The notes beneath the pieces are model-generated. The model was not told where the DNA came from. It did no database searches and saw only the letters and a list, made by a program, of their open reading frames with translations. From Calycina herbarum (lineage: Eukaryota > Ascomycota > Leotiomycetes > Helotiales > Pezizellaceae), in NCBI GenBank assembly GCA_001414485.1, contig LLEY01000079.1, positions 124,001 to 188,000 on the forward strand: 64,000 nt of DNA. Direction: 5' to 3'. Both the position numbers and the translations under genes were made by a program. Of the stretch, positions 25,063 to 36,338 are shown piece by piece (within the stretch, counting starts at the first letter, position 1; every line of letters begins with the position of its first letter).

Positions 25063-25392
25063 CTTCAGCGGCCTCTTAGCCAATATAGACCCGACGGACA
25101 CGTGGTTCATAGCCTAGTTGGCTTTCACCACCAATCAAGTATAGTTAGCATACGGCGAAAGCAGACGGTTAAGATGGTCCGTTTATCTACAAACCAACAA
25201 GAGTACTAAGCTCTCGCAAAGCCTGGCTGGGAAAGCACGGAGAATCAACGATGAACGCAAAGTCATAAGGCTCTCTTAGTAGTGTAAGAGTGGCTATAGC
25301 TTTTGCGATATTAGCCATGTGAAGTAGACTATTAATTCTGCCTATGAGGGTTAGAACCCTTCCTAATTGAATATTGAAACCATACCTTTAAG
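25063..25392. other. Intergenic, nothing recognised
   Basis: No gene, repeat or RNA is evident between the duplication edge and the coiled-coil relic. Confidence 0.4.
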
Positions 25393-25985
25393 CTATTCGA
25401 GGTCTGGCCTCTTACGCTGCCTTCTACACTTTAATCCTTCGTTTCCCTTAATTCTCTCCTCCAAAGCTTTACACTCGCCTTCTAAGGTAGATACCAGTGA
25501 GTCTAACTCGATTTCTTTTCCGCGCTTCGTACCTGTTATGCTAGCGCCTGAAATTCTAGCATGCTCGAGTAACTGTATACGCAAGTTATAGATATCCGCT
25601 CTCTTCTCCTCCGAAGCTATTTTAAGAATTCAGATTTCGGCTCGAGTAGTTGATACTTGAGCATAAAGAATTGATTCGAGGTGTGTAAGGTCTGCGCTAG
25701 TCATTTGTTGTATAGCTGCTAGTGAGTAGTTGGGGTCTGGACGAGAGGAAGGTTGTGGATCTATCTTAGAAGCTGTTAAAAAAGTGGTCAGGATTTGATG
25801 AAGTGACAAATTACGTGGGAAGAAAGAAGCAAAAGATTTTATACTCAGAAGGCTGGAAGACTGTGAGGTTGATAAGGTTCGCGGTGGTCTGATTTCTCTC
25901 GTATTTGAGGAGTGCGATGTGTCTCTGGTGCAATAGGAGGCTGCGGAATCCGGACGAAATTAGACAGTCTGATGTTGCGAGTATG
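25393..25985 (-). pseudogene. Coiled-coil protein relic
   Basis: The minus-strand frame is open from about 25985 to the stop at 25393 except for one TGA, where CGA is likely, near 25629. An in-frame ATG lies at 25704. The N-terminal half is Ser/Pro-rich. The C-terminal half is helical and charged (E-E-K-R-A-D-I-Y-N-L, then S-T-L-E-G-E-C-K-A-L-E-E-R-I-K) and ends in a basic K-C-R-R-Q-R-K-R. No start or upstream exon could be fixed. The family is not recognised. Confidence 0.4.
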
Positions 25986-26125
25986 GAATTATGCGAAGAG
26001 CTTGATATTAAGAGAGGTATCTAGGCCATCTATAAATAGGAAAAAGGACGCTAGTAAGCTGAACGAGCACGCACGTAATTAGCATACAATTGACTACTCA
26101 CTTGCAATCAGTGATTTCATTCTCC

Positions 26126-26165
26126 CAGCCTAGCCTAGCCTGAGGGTTAGGCTAGGATAGGCTGA
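26126..26165. repeat. Short inverted repeat (CCTAGCCTAGCCT / AGGCTAGG)
   Basis: The arms CCTAGCCT and AGGCTAGG are separated by GAGGGTT, so the segment can fold. The preceding CAGTGATTT...TCCCAGCCT is repeated in similar form at 31217-31240. Confidence 0.5.
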
Positions 26166-26236
26166 GCAAAACTTGGAAAATTAATATAAAAATATAGACT
26201 AAGTATAATTTTATAAGGGGTGGGAAACGTCATCTC

Positions 26237-26428
26237 CTAGCGGCCAAGCACATCTTCGATATCTACGCGGTCAAAGGTCTGAGCAGCACTGACTGCATTG
26301 GGCGGATATGGCACCTCTGGGGCAACATTTACAGAGTTGTCACGATCGGTAAAACGGGGGGCATGCTGGTTAGTATAGGTTTCTACCATAGGACTGATGA
26401 GTATAGCCTTCCTTCTGCGACGGTCGAC
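26237..26428 (-). CDS. Terminal exon of an unrecognised gene
   Basis: The segment follows a good fungal 3' splice site (CTTCTTCTTATAG) and is open for 63 codons to TAG at 26239-26237 with no RIP stop. It begins with an arginine cluster and ends V-D-I-E-D-V-L-G-R. An internal ATG precedes V-E-T-Y-T-N-Q-H. The upstream exon could not be placed because the DNA beyond is occupied by the TPR fragment on the other strand. It may be a truncated gene. Confidence 0.35.
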   Translation of the reverse strand, partial: VDRRRRKAILISPMVETYTNQHAPRFTDRDNSVNVAPEVPYPPNAVSAAQTFDRVDIEDVLGR

Positions 26429-26576
26429 CTATAAGAAGAAGAAAACAGAGCGCCTGTTAAAGAAGGGAGGTGTAAAGGAGGGTTATGCTCTGTGAGGGTG
26501 GATGTGCCTAGAAGGGACGGTGAAGAGCTGGGATCTCGTACGAGCGAAGAGGGATGGATAGAGGGAAACGGTTTGG

Positions 26577-27001
26577 ATGGAGGTCTCTCCCCTTCTCTTG
26601 ATCATCTTGCTTAGGCAGGAGGACACTCTTGAGAAGGGCTCGATATGGGCAAGGAAAAACCGCTGTAGATACAGCTTGCAAAATCTGATAGATGTAGTTG
26701 CTTTTGATAAAGAGAGTTTGAATCCAGATGATAGTACGGTTCTTAGTGCTTGTAAAGATTTGGCAGTAGCATATGTAAACAACAACCAGCTAGAGAAAGC
26801 CGTCGAGATTTTTGAAAACGTGTTTCAAACTGAGCAAGCGATCCTTCCTCCTACACACCCTAGTCGTCTTGTATCAGAGTATGAACTAGTACAAGCATAT
26901 TAAAACAAAGATTAAGGTGTTAAAATAGGGGCTGCTAAGCATGTTATTAACAATATTGATGAATGGGATCAGAAGTATAAGAGAGCTAGGACTCAAGGAT
27001 A
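26577..27001 (+). pseudogene. TPR-repeat fragment (NLR-like or kinesin-light-chain-like TPR)
   Basis: Within a plus-strand frame open from 26577 lies one recognisable tetratricopeptide unit: LAVAYVNNNQLEKAVEIF, then a linker with H-P-S-R-L and a second helix start S-E-Y-E-L-V-Q-A-Y. Two TAA codons (CAA expected) follow, then KHVINNIDEW and a final stop. Such TPR arrays are common at the C-termini of fungal NACHT/NB-ARC proteins, but no nucleotide-binding domain is present. It is a small remnant of a larger gene. Confidence 0.45.
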
Positions 27002-27513
27002 GCTAGTATGAAAGGGATTTGTTAAGATAAATGGGTCTCGCAGCTATAAAGTCGGCAACTCTTGGAGGAAGTACTTTCCTACGCAATAGTGACAAGAATT
27101 GGAAAATATTAAATCCAAGAAGAATTTTAGCGAATAGGTCTCTATTAATACAAAAAAATTAAGGTGTGACGCTATTGATGTAGAGCTTTGTAAACAATCT
27201 ATTCATCACCTCTTACTATACCTTGACAATGCCGTTGCCATAAGTTCTGAAACTAGCCTTGGTTCTATTTGGTGAGAAAGATGACAAGGTTATTACAGGA
27301 TTTCATGTATAAACCATCTGGCCCACCCCTACCACCGCCTAGGGTAATCGCGCAGATTGGGCTGCTGTAAAACAGCTCCGCAACCGTCATAATTCCTTCT
27401 CAACCATTCTCACGTCGTCTATGCAGAGCTGGTAAAAACGTCAGTGCTATAGCAGTGTGCGTCGCTAGAATATTGTTCTTGTGAATAACCTTTTACTTAA
27501 AATCCGAATTATC
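27002..27513. other. Intergenic, no supported gene
   Basis: A short plus-strand frame near 27170-27270 is open but has no recognisable motif and ends in TGA codons. Nothing else is seen. Confidence 0.35.
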
Positions 27514-28470
27514 TCAGAGGTGGTGTTCATATCCTTTGCAAAGCCGCGCTGCTTTTGAGCGCGTTATCATCCCATGAATCGATCCCTCCCTATGCTTCCG
27601 CCGCCGGGGCCACATTGCCTTGTCCTGTGTTTTTGAACGAGAAATCAACGAGCGTCGAGCGTCGGGAGGCGGGTGGCACGTCCTGCTCGTGTTCGATGAT
27701 GCTTGAGCGGTTCGCAGATAGGATGAAGAAAGGATAGAAGAACTCGAAGGAAATGTGTCTTTTGATATTCGATTCTCGTTGCGAAAACGAAAAGAATCTT
27801 GTCCTATGACGAAATCATTAGCCGGGTATCTGAGTTCCTTTTGTATTGCATGATGCAAACCTTTCTTCGTAGTAGCTTTGGGTCCGAGGTGTCTCTGGGT
27901 CGAATTCACTCTTCGTAGTTTTCTAGTGTCAGCCGCCGCACATTCTGGGGATAGAGATGGTGTCCTGTCATTCTCAATAGCGTCTACAAGTTCGTTGTAG
28001 GCCTCTCGAAGACTATCTGGTGTCGGCAATCTTGCCTCTTCCCGCCGCATCCCAAAGCGCTCGTATCGTTGAAAGCGGGCATTCTCCTCATGTTGCTTCC
28101 GGTGCATCCGATCCTCTAGAGTATATTCAAATTCCCAGCCGAAGCCAGACTGAGGTAGTGTGTCCTCGCCATTGATAGATGGTTGAGGAGAGGCAGGAGT
28201 AGGGTTAGACGGGGTGGACGGGGTAAAAGACGACTGGTTGGCGTGGTGCGACAGAGGAGGTGTTGAGGAGCTTGGCGAAGAACGTATCAAGTGCGTAAAT
28301 GGAGACACAATTGAGATGCAGATGTGGTTTGATAATGGCTGGTGCTGTCGGTATGAGGTGTGGTCGTGGTCCTGATGATGGGTTGACGTTATCTAGGGGT
28401 AAAAGAGTGGAGACGAACCATCGGTCACCAATTCCGATTTTGATGACAAAACCTTGGTGAACATTTTGCT
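27514..28470 (-). CDS. Ser/Pro-rich hypothetical protein
   Basis: The minus-strand frame is open from 28470 to the stop at 27514 without internal stops. The first in-frame ATG is at 28107 (Met-His-Arg-Lys-Gln). The roughly 120 codons before it are open and protein-like (a run of S, P, T and N) but have no ATG. Either the start is at 28107 or an upstream exon supplies it; an ATG at 28446 lies in another frame. The C-terminus is basic and ends near a T-R-S-K-A-A-R motif. There is no enzyme domain. It may be a nuclear or disordered protein. It is unusual here in lacking RIP stops. Confidence 0.5.
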
Positions 28471-28778
28471 ATCGGAAGGAGAACCGGCGACTAGCGACCG
28501 GTCCGAAATAGGCCCGGACCATGCACCGGCGAGATCCACTGTCTCTGCGCACTACTGGTTGAAAATTGAAAAACAGCCAATTGTGCCAGGAGAATATTTA
28601 TGCCGACTCCCATCCCCCCGCAGATGCCATCACTACTGAACATCTTAGGACTTTTTGTCAAGACCAAAACGTGCTTTTGAACCTTTGTTGCCAAAACCTT
28701 GCCGTTAGCGCAATCATACTAGGTTAGCTCTATCTAAATATATTTGTATCTTTTATACCACCTATAGTACACACTAGC
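28471..28778. other. Intergenic between divergent genes
   Basis: Spacer between the minus-strand gene ending upstream and the plus-strand kinase relic. A TATAC/TATAG-rich stretch at 28735-28770 could serve the kinase promoter. No gene seen. Confidence 0.35.
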
Positions 28779-30482
28779 ATGAATTCTGCCCCGCCTCCAT
28801 TCACACTGCCTGCGAGTTTTGTACATTTGACGCCTTTGAATATTAAAGCATGTCAGGCGTTTAACGATGTCGCATTGCTTGTCAAAAATATTGGTTTATT
28901 AAGTACTCCCCAAGGTTCAGCTGGGCGTGTTCGGCATCCCGCCAAGTTCATGATCATTGAACTTTGGACTAGAGGGGGACCAGCGGGACCAGCGGCTTCA
29001 CCAGGCCCCGGTCCTTCCCAGCCTGCTTCTCCGCAAGACCTTGAACTGTCACTCCCGTCATCGTCGGAAGCTCTAGCTGGCATTGAAAACACATCCTCCC
29101 CTCTGCCGGAACCAGAAGAGCTACAATACCAAGGCTTCTATGATCTCTCTTTTAAAAACCTGCCAGATATACCCCGAACCGGCTAGGTAGCTGGCATTGG
29201 CAGATGGAATTCTGACAGTAGCGACTTTCTACGAACCGGTGTTGTTGATCTGATGCTAGCCCCGAGCGACAGCAAGAAACTCTACGGTGTACGAGGAAAA
29301 CATGCCATATTCTACTTTGAACGGGTAGGCGGCTCTTTTTGTATCAAGTCACCTCCTCTAGGGGCACCCATCTTTCTCGGCACCGAGGAGTTCTCCACAG
29401 GATCACGTTTGGTCACGGCAAAATCACAGATTGTCACCTTTGGCCGCCTCACATATCTCCTAGCATATACTATTCGCAATAAAGTCACCTTTCAATCAAA
29501 TTTGAAGGCATACTTTGAATCCTATCTCTCAAGTCCTGCCCCTCCGCCTGACATCTCTGCTACGCCATCCCCATAGGACTTTACTCTCCATGATTGGGTA
29601 TACAAGGGAACGGCGGGCGCAGGTGGCTTTGGGACTGTTAGTGCAGCAAAGCATAGAGTCACTGGAGACCCAGCAGCAGCAAAGACTCTCGTGAGGAAGA
29701 CATCCAAGACGATGAGAGACATTGCAGACGAGATATTTATTTTAGAACGTCTTCCCATCCATGCTCGACTGTTAGCTAAGCGTGCTGTCTACTATGAGCG
29801 AGGTGATAGCTGGTTTACAAGTCTAGACAACGAAGATGACGAACGTCATACATCGCCGGCGCGTGCAGAGAGGGTCATTATCATCATCCAACCTTTTGCT
29901 AGACTCACTCTTACTAAGCTGTTGCCGAGGTTGTCTCTTGACCTGAAGATCGTAGTGTTTCATCAATTGCTACAAGGTGTGCATGCTCTACACAATGCAA
30001 CCTCTTTTCCACTTGTCTATCGAGATCTCAAACTTTCCAACGTCGGCGTTGTATCGTACAATGATCACAGTATCGCAATAGTGATCCTGGACTACGGGCA
30101 AACCATCCAGGCCCGGCCAACCAGCCCAATCAAAGGACAGGCGGGCACTCATGGATACTAAGCGCCGGAAATACAACATCAGATCCATAGCCTAGCTCTC
30201 GATATCTGGTCTTGCGGAATCATTGGTCTTAGAATGTTTGTGCCAGAGTGGCAGATTCCCTTTGATGTCCCTGTCCAAGCACATTTCCAGGAAGGAGTGG
30301 AGATACTACAGTCTCGTGAATCAAATACGGCTAATCACCTCATTGCCCAGATGCTAATTTGGGAGTCTAAAAAACGTATCTCTGCCTCCGATGCTCTGCT
30401 TCATCCCTGTTTTGCTACTCTTACCGAAAAAGCAAGCTCTTCAGATATCCTAACCAGTAAACGATCTAGAGGAGAAAATTAA
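28779..30482 (+). pseudogene. FHA-domain protein kinase, broken by three CAR-to-TAR stops
   Basis: A single frame of 567 codons from ATG 28779 to TAA 30480. The three interruptions are TAG at codon 136, TAG at codon 266 and TAA at codon 461. The N-terminal half is FHA-like (G-R-G-K-H-A-I-F-Y-F-E type core, then G-R-L-T-Y-L-L-A-Y). The kinase follows: Gly loop G-x-G-G-F-G-T-V near 277, Lys in A-A-A-K, YRDLKLSN at 414-421 (HRD His replaced by Tyr), DYG at 438-440 (DFG variant), and A-P-E just after the third stop. D-I-W-S-C-G follows. It is probably a Ser/Thr kinase-like protein. No indel is present, so inactivation is by transitions only. Confidence 0.75.
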
Positions 30483-31366
30483 AGAGAGACTTAAAGAGAA
30501 GGAAAAGAGAGAGACCGCTGATATCATGGCTTGAGTACTACGCTCATGGGACGCTAGTGTAATAGATAATGAGTTATATATCGAGTTGTACGACTTACAG
30601 TGCTAGCTGCTCCTTATTTCCAGGGGCCTCTCGCTAAAGGTATCGTAGCTTGTTAATGGATATATTATCTCTTGTACCATAGCTCAAGAGAGGGTTTGCG
30701 ATCCGGATAAACTTCCCGATTTAATTATCAGAATCTGTATCTGATCTTATCTTCTCCTGTCTAAACTTCTCGTCTAAGCGCGCTTCTTACTAGCTAACGC
30801 CATCGGGAACTACTGTTGCCAAAGTCCGGGGTGGATTTGTGTGATAGAATTGGATAAGTGAATACAGGTACGGAAAATTCGGAAATTGGAGCAGATAGCC
30901 CTTCTACTTTAGAACTCTTTCCTCCTTGTAGACAATCTAGTTAATCAACTCAACGCCTCCCCGACAATTTGTCCAAAGACTTAAAGTGTCGACAGATAGC
31001 TCTTAAAACTAACAAAGCTTTACCATGGTCGTTTCTCTAGTAGTACGACAACCTCAATTTCCATAAAATTATAAATGTACTATAATAAATAACATATCTC
31101 CTTCTAAGGATCATTTAAATTGTCTTATCAAGCAGGTTCATAATCTTGTTATAATCTATTTCTGAGTTCACTAGTACATAAGATTGGTGATCTCATAATA
31201 TAATTTATTAATCTCCCCAGTGATTTGGTTTTCCCAGCCTTACTTATCCTAGAGCCTAGGATAAGGAAGGATACCCCCCTCCTTTAGGATATGGAAGGAT
31301 AGGATACCCCCCTTTCCAGGATAGGATAAATAAGGAAGGATAATTGCAAAAGAAGGATTGAAGTGG
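30483..31366. other. Intergenic with short GGATA-type repeats
   Basis: No gene found. Near 31240-31345 the words AGGATA and GATACCCCCCT recur in a simple pattern. Confidence 0.4.
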
Positions 31367-31651
31367 CTAGGAAGAGTAAAAAGAGGGGCCAGGAAAGGAG
31401 AGGAGAGCTTCAAATACTTGTCCCGCCCAACGTATAGTTTCGGAAAGTGTGAACGTAGGTCCTGTTGAGGAGAGAGGAGATCCTGGCTTGGCTTGGTGGA
31501 TTCCGGTTGGATAGTCGGAGAGGAGATTGAAGGCTAGTTCTTCGAGGAGGGACGTGTATTGAAGAGAGACAGGGGCACAAGCTTTTTGTGAGGCTGTGAA
31601 GGTTAGGGAGAGGGTTTGGGGGTAGGAGATTCCATGGTAGATTGGGAGCAT
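31367..31651 (-). CDS. Possible small hypothetical protein (94 aa)
   Basis: The frame is open from ATG 31651 to 31367 without RIP stops. The composition is S/P/L-rich with no recognised domain, signal peptide or splice signal. It could be chance; it is listed because start and stop are intact. Confidence 0.2.
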   Translation of the reverse strand: MLPIYHGISYPQTLSLTFTASQKACAPVSLQYTSLLEELAFNLLSDYPTGIHQAKPGSPLSSTGPTFTLSETIRWAGQVFEALLSFPGPSFYSS

Positions 31652-32747
31652 GTGGATTGTGCCATGGAGCTGGGGTTGTGGGTTTAGGCTGAGAGGTTGC
31701 TGTATTAAGGGAGAGAATAGTGATATACTGTTGAAGTCCGAAGAAGTTTGGTAGAGATCTTAGATTGTTGAAAAATCTGGGATGAAAATCGGAGATCTAT
31801 TTTTGGATGAGTAGGCTTGCGATTTTACTGTTAGGAAGTTGAGGAGAGGCGATAAGAGGATTGTTAGGTAATGCATTCTTGTGGTTCTCGAATTAGTTTG
31901 TCCGTAGCAAGAGTGCATATCGGGATGCTTTATAAGAACGAATTGTCCTTGCTCTAAGCTTCTTTCTATTACTACAGGCGCAGTTTCTAATATCAAGTAC
32001 AAGAAGTATCTTAAATCTTGTCTGTTACGAAAATAGGCTAAGAAAATAATAACGAAATAAAACGCTGGTCCCTCCGAGATGATCACCAACATCACTACGC
32101 CTTGCGAAGTTTGCACTCTGACCGGCCCTCCCCCCCACTCCCCCAAACCACCCCACTTCAGGGGCCACATTTCCAGCCTAGGACGTGTCTGATTTGTCGC
32201 AAACGGGGGGGGGGGGGGAGCTTGGAGAAGGATTGTAGGGGGTGCATTAGCATTTGAAACTTGTACTAAATATTTACTATACTGAATACTTGCTGTATTA
32301 TACTTTTCTTGTGCTAAAAATTCGCCAGCACTGTCTGTTGGAGTGAGTCCTACCTAGGAGTTTCTTGCACCCTGATTATGCGAATTTCCAGTTGAGCGAC
32401 GACCTATATTAGCGGTCATAGTGAATTTAGCCCTTTTGATCACCCCACTTATTTTTATTATCCTGATTACCCCACTTTTCTTTATCTTTAACCTGGCCGT
32501 TTCTTGGAGTTATATACCTAGCTGTAAACTTAGAGAATATGTTGATCAACAGATGATCTTTTTAAGTGGATACACGTCATATCTGGAGGGCATAAGGTGA
32601 TCATTTGAAAAGTCGATGTTAGAACATCACTTTTCTTCTCCTTCTAATTCTCAGGAATATTGTTCGTATGACTGCTTTTTAAAAGTCAAATGCGTTCAAA
32701 CAAAAGCTAACAGCTATGAATATCCAGGTCTAATAACCAGCTCTCAC
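31652..32747. other. Intergenic; includes a 14-bp G run
   Basis: No supported gene. A homopolymer of 14 G lies at 32205-32218. Confidence 0.4.
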
Positions 32748-33659
32748 TTAGCAATCCTCCCATTCGTAGTCTGAAGGCATTGAGCCATAGTCAGTGCTCT
32801 CGCCATCATCGACCAACCCCCCCGCTATTTCATTCTCAGCCCTTGTAAGCGTGTGATCTTAAGGTATCGCCTTAGGCCATAATTCATCGCCATGGAATAA
32901 CGGGCAAGTCTTGTCCTCTTCTAAAGACTAGGTCAACTTGTTTCCTCTTAACTCTAGTTCAGCTAGTCTCGTCTCCAATTCAGTTCTCGCCCTACATATC
33001 TCCCAGAGCTCCAATTCCTTATGCCAGTGTTGGAGCTGCGTAGTCGTTAAGTCGTCTCGTAAGGCTAAGGATAGCAACCAAGCATCTCTGACCATTTCTT
33101 CCACCACTTAGATAGGCATTTGCAGATCACGATGAACAGCACTATGCCGAATATATTTAACATTGTTGAAGAGGTCGGCTAGTAACTAGCCTTGACTTGA
33201 ATCTACAGCTGCTGTAGGGATTACACAATTTAAGAGGGTCTTCCACCAGACAGTCAATTCCACCGCCTCCGGCACGTCCCATCCATTGTCCTCGAGTACT
33301 AATAGAAACCATTTTCCCGTGAAACGGTAGCAACATTCTTCTAGCAATTGTTGAGTTTTGTTAAGGATCCAGTATTATGTTTTAAAAGGGAGGTACGTAG
33401 GGTTCGGTGGTACAAAATTGCAATCGCAGGTACTTCGCGGGCCTTTTTTGCTCCTCCGTCTGTCTATGAACGTAAAAGGTAGTTAGCATTATTTCAGGAA
33501 TAACTGTGTGGGATACTTGTGCCTAATACCTTGACGTATCTCCTAGGGAACCCTCTCTCCCCTCCCCAGTATGGCTTTAGGTCGTTTTCTAGTAGCTCCA
33601 CTTCGCTTTCGTCCCTTACCACGGCACTCGGGTCTTATCGCGTGGTGGGTATCTGCCAT
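32748..33659 (-). pseudogene. Spliced fungal hypothetical gene with six RIP-type stops
   Basis: Exon 1 is 33659-33530 (Met-Ala-Asp-Thr-His-His, then a basic R-K-R-S-G run). Intron GTATTA...CATAG. Exon 2 is 33463-32748. Together they give 846 nt, an exact multiple of three. Six in-frame stops (TAG/TAA) all fit CAG/CAA. Conserved-looking blocks are TCDCNFVPPNPTYLPF, YRFTGKWFLLVLEDNGWDVP, IRHSAVHR and a charged helical region, ending in an acidic tail (S-D-Y-E-W-E-D-C). I recall a recurring fungal family with the IRHSAVHR block but know no function for it. Confidence 0.6.
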
Positions 33660-33918
33660 ATTTTATGGGACAATAGCATTAGACTACTGTGTGTTTAGGA
33701 CTCCTTCCGCTTGTCATAGACAGTCAAGGTTTGAGATGCATGACCGAAGGTATACTGTGGAGGTTGGTGATCGCTTGAAACTTGGCGTTAAGCTGGAGGC
33801 TATTGTCGGGTTCTCATAGGGTGGGGTGCTATGGAGATGAGGACCCGTAAGCACGCTAATCTGATTTCCTCCTAGCGTCCGAAATGGATCAACCTTTTGC
33901 CGAAAACCCTACATTCTC

Positions 33919-35665
33919 TAAAGAACCTTTTTGTTCAAGCTAACGCTAAAATATCGAAGGCATACTACCAGCTTTACTGGGGCAGCAATAATGATAATAC
34001 TCCCTGATTCCTATATACGACCCGGTATAAGATGTATAATATGCACTGTGCCTTTTAATAACAAGAACAAGTTGTATTAGGTACTAATTTGTCGACTCCC
34101 TTCAACAGAATAATACTGAACATGTCCTAGTTACTAGCACTAATGAGAGCCGCTATGAATAGACTAGGTAATTTGAATTCCCTGCTGCCGCAAATCTCCA
34201 GAAGTGTGCAGTATACGATGGCCAACAGCGGAAGGAAAGGAGATTATGTTACAATCCTTTTCAATGCTCTACCGGTTCAACATTTCACTTAGATTCCTTT
34301 TGTGATTCAAAGCATCCTGATACCTGCACTAGCCGACACTTGCGACATATCTGGATATTTAGCTTATGGGCCAGACCTTGGAAAACAGCACCATCATTAG
34401 ACGACTTTGAGGCTTCCCTGCCTATTCTATATAAACCGACCAACGATGAAATCAAGTGTGAGGACGACTTCTTGCAGAGGTTGCATAAGCTTCCCCAAGA
34501 AATCATGCAAGAAATCATGAAAATGGCATATGGCTCACTATTATAGAGAATCTTCGCGGCCCGCAAATGGAGGGAGCTGAGCGGCCTAACTGGTGATCAA
34601 GTCACACTCCCGATAACTGATATAACATATTGGAAACGAAATCAATTGGGGGGGTCGGCAGGTTTTATGCGCAGGAGCTCACCTATCCGGAAAGAGGACA
34701 CGCTTATAATCGCTATTGATAATCTTGGTATACGATCCCTAGAAGTTTTAGATTCTTGGCCACCCGCGATATCTCATCAAGCCAAAAACCATGAGGTCTA
34801 TGTTGTCGAGAAGATTTCTAACTTTCACAATAGGCTAATGTTAGAAAAGAAGGTAGTTCAATTCGTTGTTTATTTATTTACGAGACTTATGATATAATAG
34901 GGAGATTATTTCCGTGTCCATGATATCGACGAGCCTCTTCGGCTATAGGTACTCCTGCCCCCCCTCCCCCCACTTTTCCATTCCTGTCAGTTTAAAGACA
35001 AGGAAACATCTCCGCTGCGACTTAAAACCATCAAGTTAAATACCTCTCTTCGTGGCCTTTCTGTCTTCTGCTACAACCGTTCCACCTATGGCATTCATCC
35101 TCATCATACCGATGATCTATCTTCCGTTCTTGATATCTTTAATCAAATTCCGTTAAGACGACGAAACACTCTTATCTGGCTTTTTTGTCCACTTGCACAG
35201 CAGCAAATTAAAGATGTGTGGCTACGACATGATTCCATACCTATCTTTCCCACTCAAGCTCTCGTGGTAGTTTATATACCTCCTTTTCTAGATTGCCTCT
35301 AACAATTGTATAGGTGAGGACAACTCGAGACCAGATATACACCTTTGGTCTACATGAGACTTCAGGTTGTAGGTTCTAATACCTTGGCAGCACACCCTCT
35401 CATATTGTCTTTGAGGGTGCTCCACTAGGGGAGAAGCTTTCAGCCTTTGGGATTGCAACAGAGGTGTTTCTAGAGCCCTGCGAACCACCTCAAACTCGTC
35501 ACACACCTAGCCCTCCTTCGGAAATGGAGGGGTTATATTGCTGTAGCGCACTTTTAAACGGGGTACAATACGTCACAAGTTATTGCATAGATAGCTATTG
35601 TATAGGGATGATGATCAATTATTCAAATGGCCTTGAGCAACCTTTGGGCCAATGTAGACCGGATG
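33919..35665 (+). repeat. Segmental duplication, copy 2 (lightly RIPed)
   Basis: The counterpart of 22934-25062, about 9-11 kb away in direct orientation. Differences between the copies are mainly C/T and G/A, with more A/T in copy 1. Confidence 0.85.
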
Positions 35666-35718
35666 CTTCTAGACACAAGGTTAATAATCTGTTGTACTGG
35701 GTCCACAATAACAGTTAG
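34331..35718 (+). pseudogene. F-box-like gene relic, copy 2
   Basis: A frame from about 34340 stays open to 34897 with one TAG at 34544-34546. It includes LHKLPQEIMQEIMKMAY, an F-box-like helix pair, then R-K-W-R-E-L. A second block (35000-35300) reads ITL-type LNTSLRGLSVFCYN, then Y-G-I-H, then L-R-R-R-N-T-L-I-W-L-F. A third (35380-35718) reads HIVFEGAPLGEKLSAFGIAT and later Y-S-N-G-L-E-Q-P-L-G-Q-C-R. The blocks are in different frames, so introns or small indels lie between them. I associate this block order with an expanded F-box-containing family of Leotiomycetes (from memory). F-box proteins recruit substrates to SCF ubiquitin ligases. Confidence 0.55.
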
Positions 35719-36338
35719 CCTTTCCTGTAGCGTACACTGATGACGACCACACTACTATTGATGATCGCACCACTTCACTTAGTACACATTTACTCCTTAT
35801 ATATAGACCTAGCTAGTCAAGCTTCACAAACCAATCAATTCTCCATGACTCACGATACCTCTATACCTCCCAACTCAACGGGTTAATATATCATACATCT
35901 GCTTTATTTTTCTTTACCACTTCCGCCCGACTTGAGCAAGGATAGAGAATTTAGATAGCGGCAGAAATGATTTTGTGAAACAGACCTACTTAAACTACTC
36001 TAACCGACCGGCACAACTGGCCCTTGAGAAACCCAGAACCATGATTTGAGCGATATTGTACTAATTCGCAAGTGAAGGCGGCTAAGGAAATAAAACCTTG
36101 CGATTAGGAAATCTATTAGAGAAGTATAAGCTATTGGTCCATCTCCTTGTTATCAGTCTTAGCTGGTTATTTTTAGTTGACCTATTCTACCTGACCTCTA
36201 ATGAAACATGTTTTTTAATCTTATCCCCTTTCCTTGCTATATATGATGTGAAAACATATAAATCCTGTCTCTCCTTCCCTGCTTTATTAGCGCTGCTAAT
36301 GAAGATCGTATAGTAAGGTTTATGCTTTGTATTTTTCT
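35719..36338. other. Intergenic, possible RIPed short frame
   Basis: From ATG 35845 a plus-strand frame reads through seven to eight TAA/TAG/TGA codons, all RIP-compatible, with a basic end (L-I-R-K). This is too weak to call. A hydrophobic frame at 36098-36313 lacks an ATG. Confidence 0.25.

Noticed and set aside
28853..29092. Minus-strand frame in the FHA-kinase region
   Set aside because: It is a shadow of the GC-rich Pro/Ser linker of the kinase gene.
31760..32170. 136-codon minus-strand frame
   Set aside because: Low-complexity ends, no recognisable motif, and it stops near a homopolymer run.
36098..36313. Hydrophobic 71-codon frame
   Set aside because: It begins without ATG and is explained by AT-rich composition.
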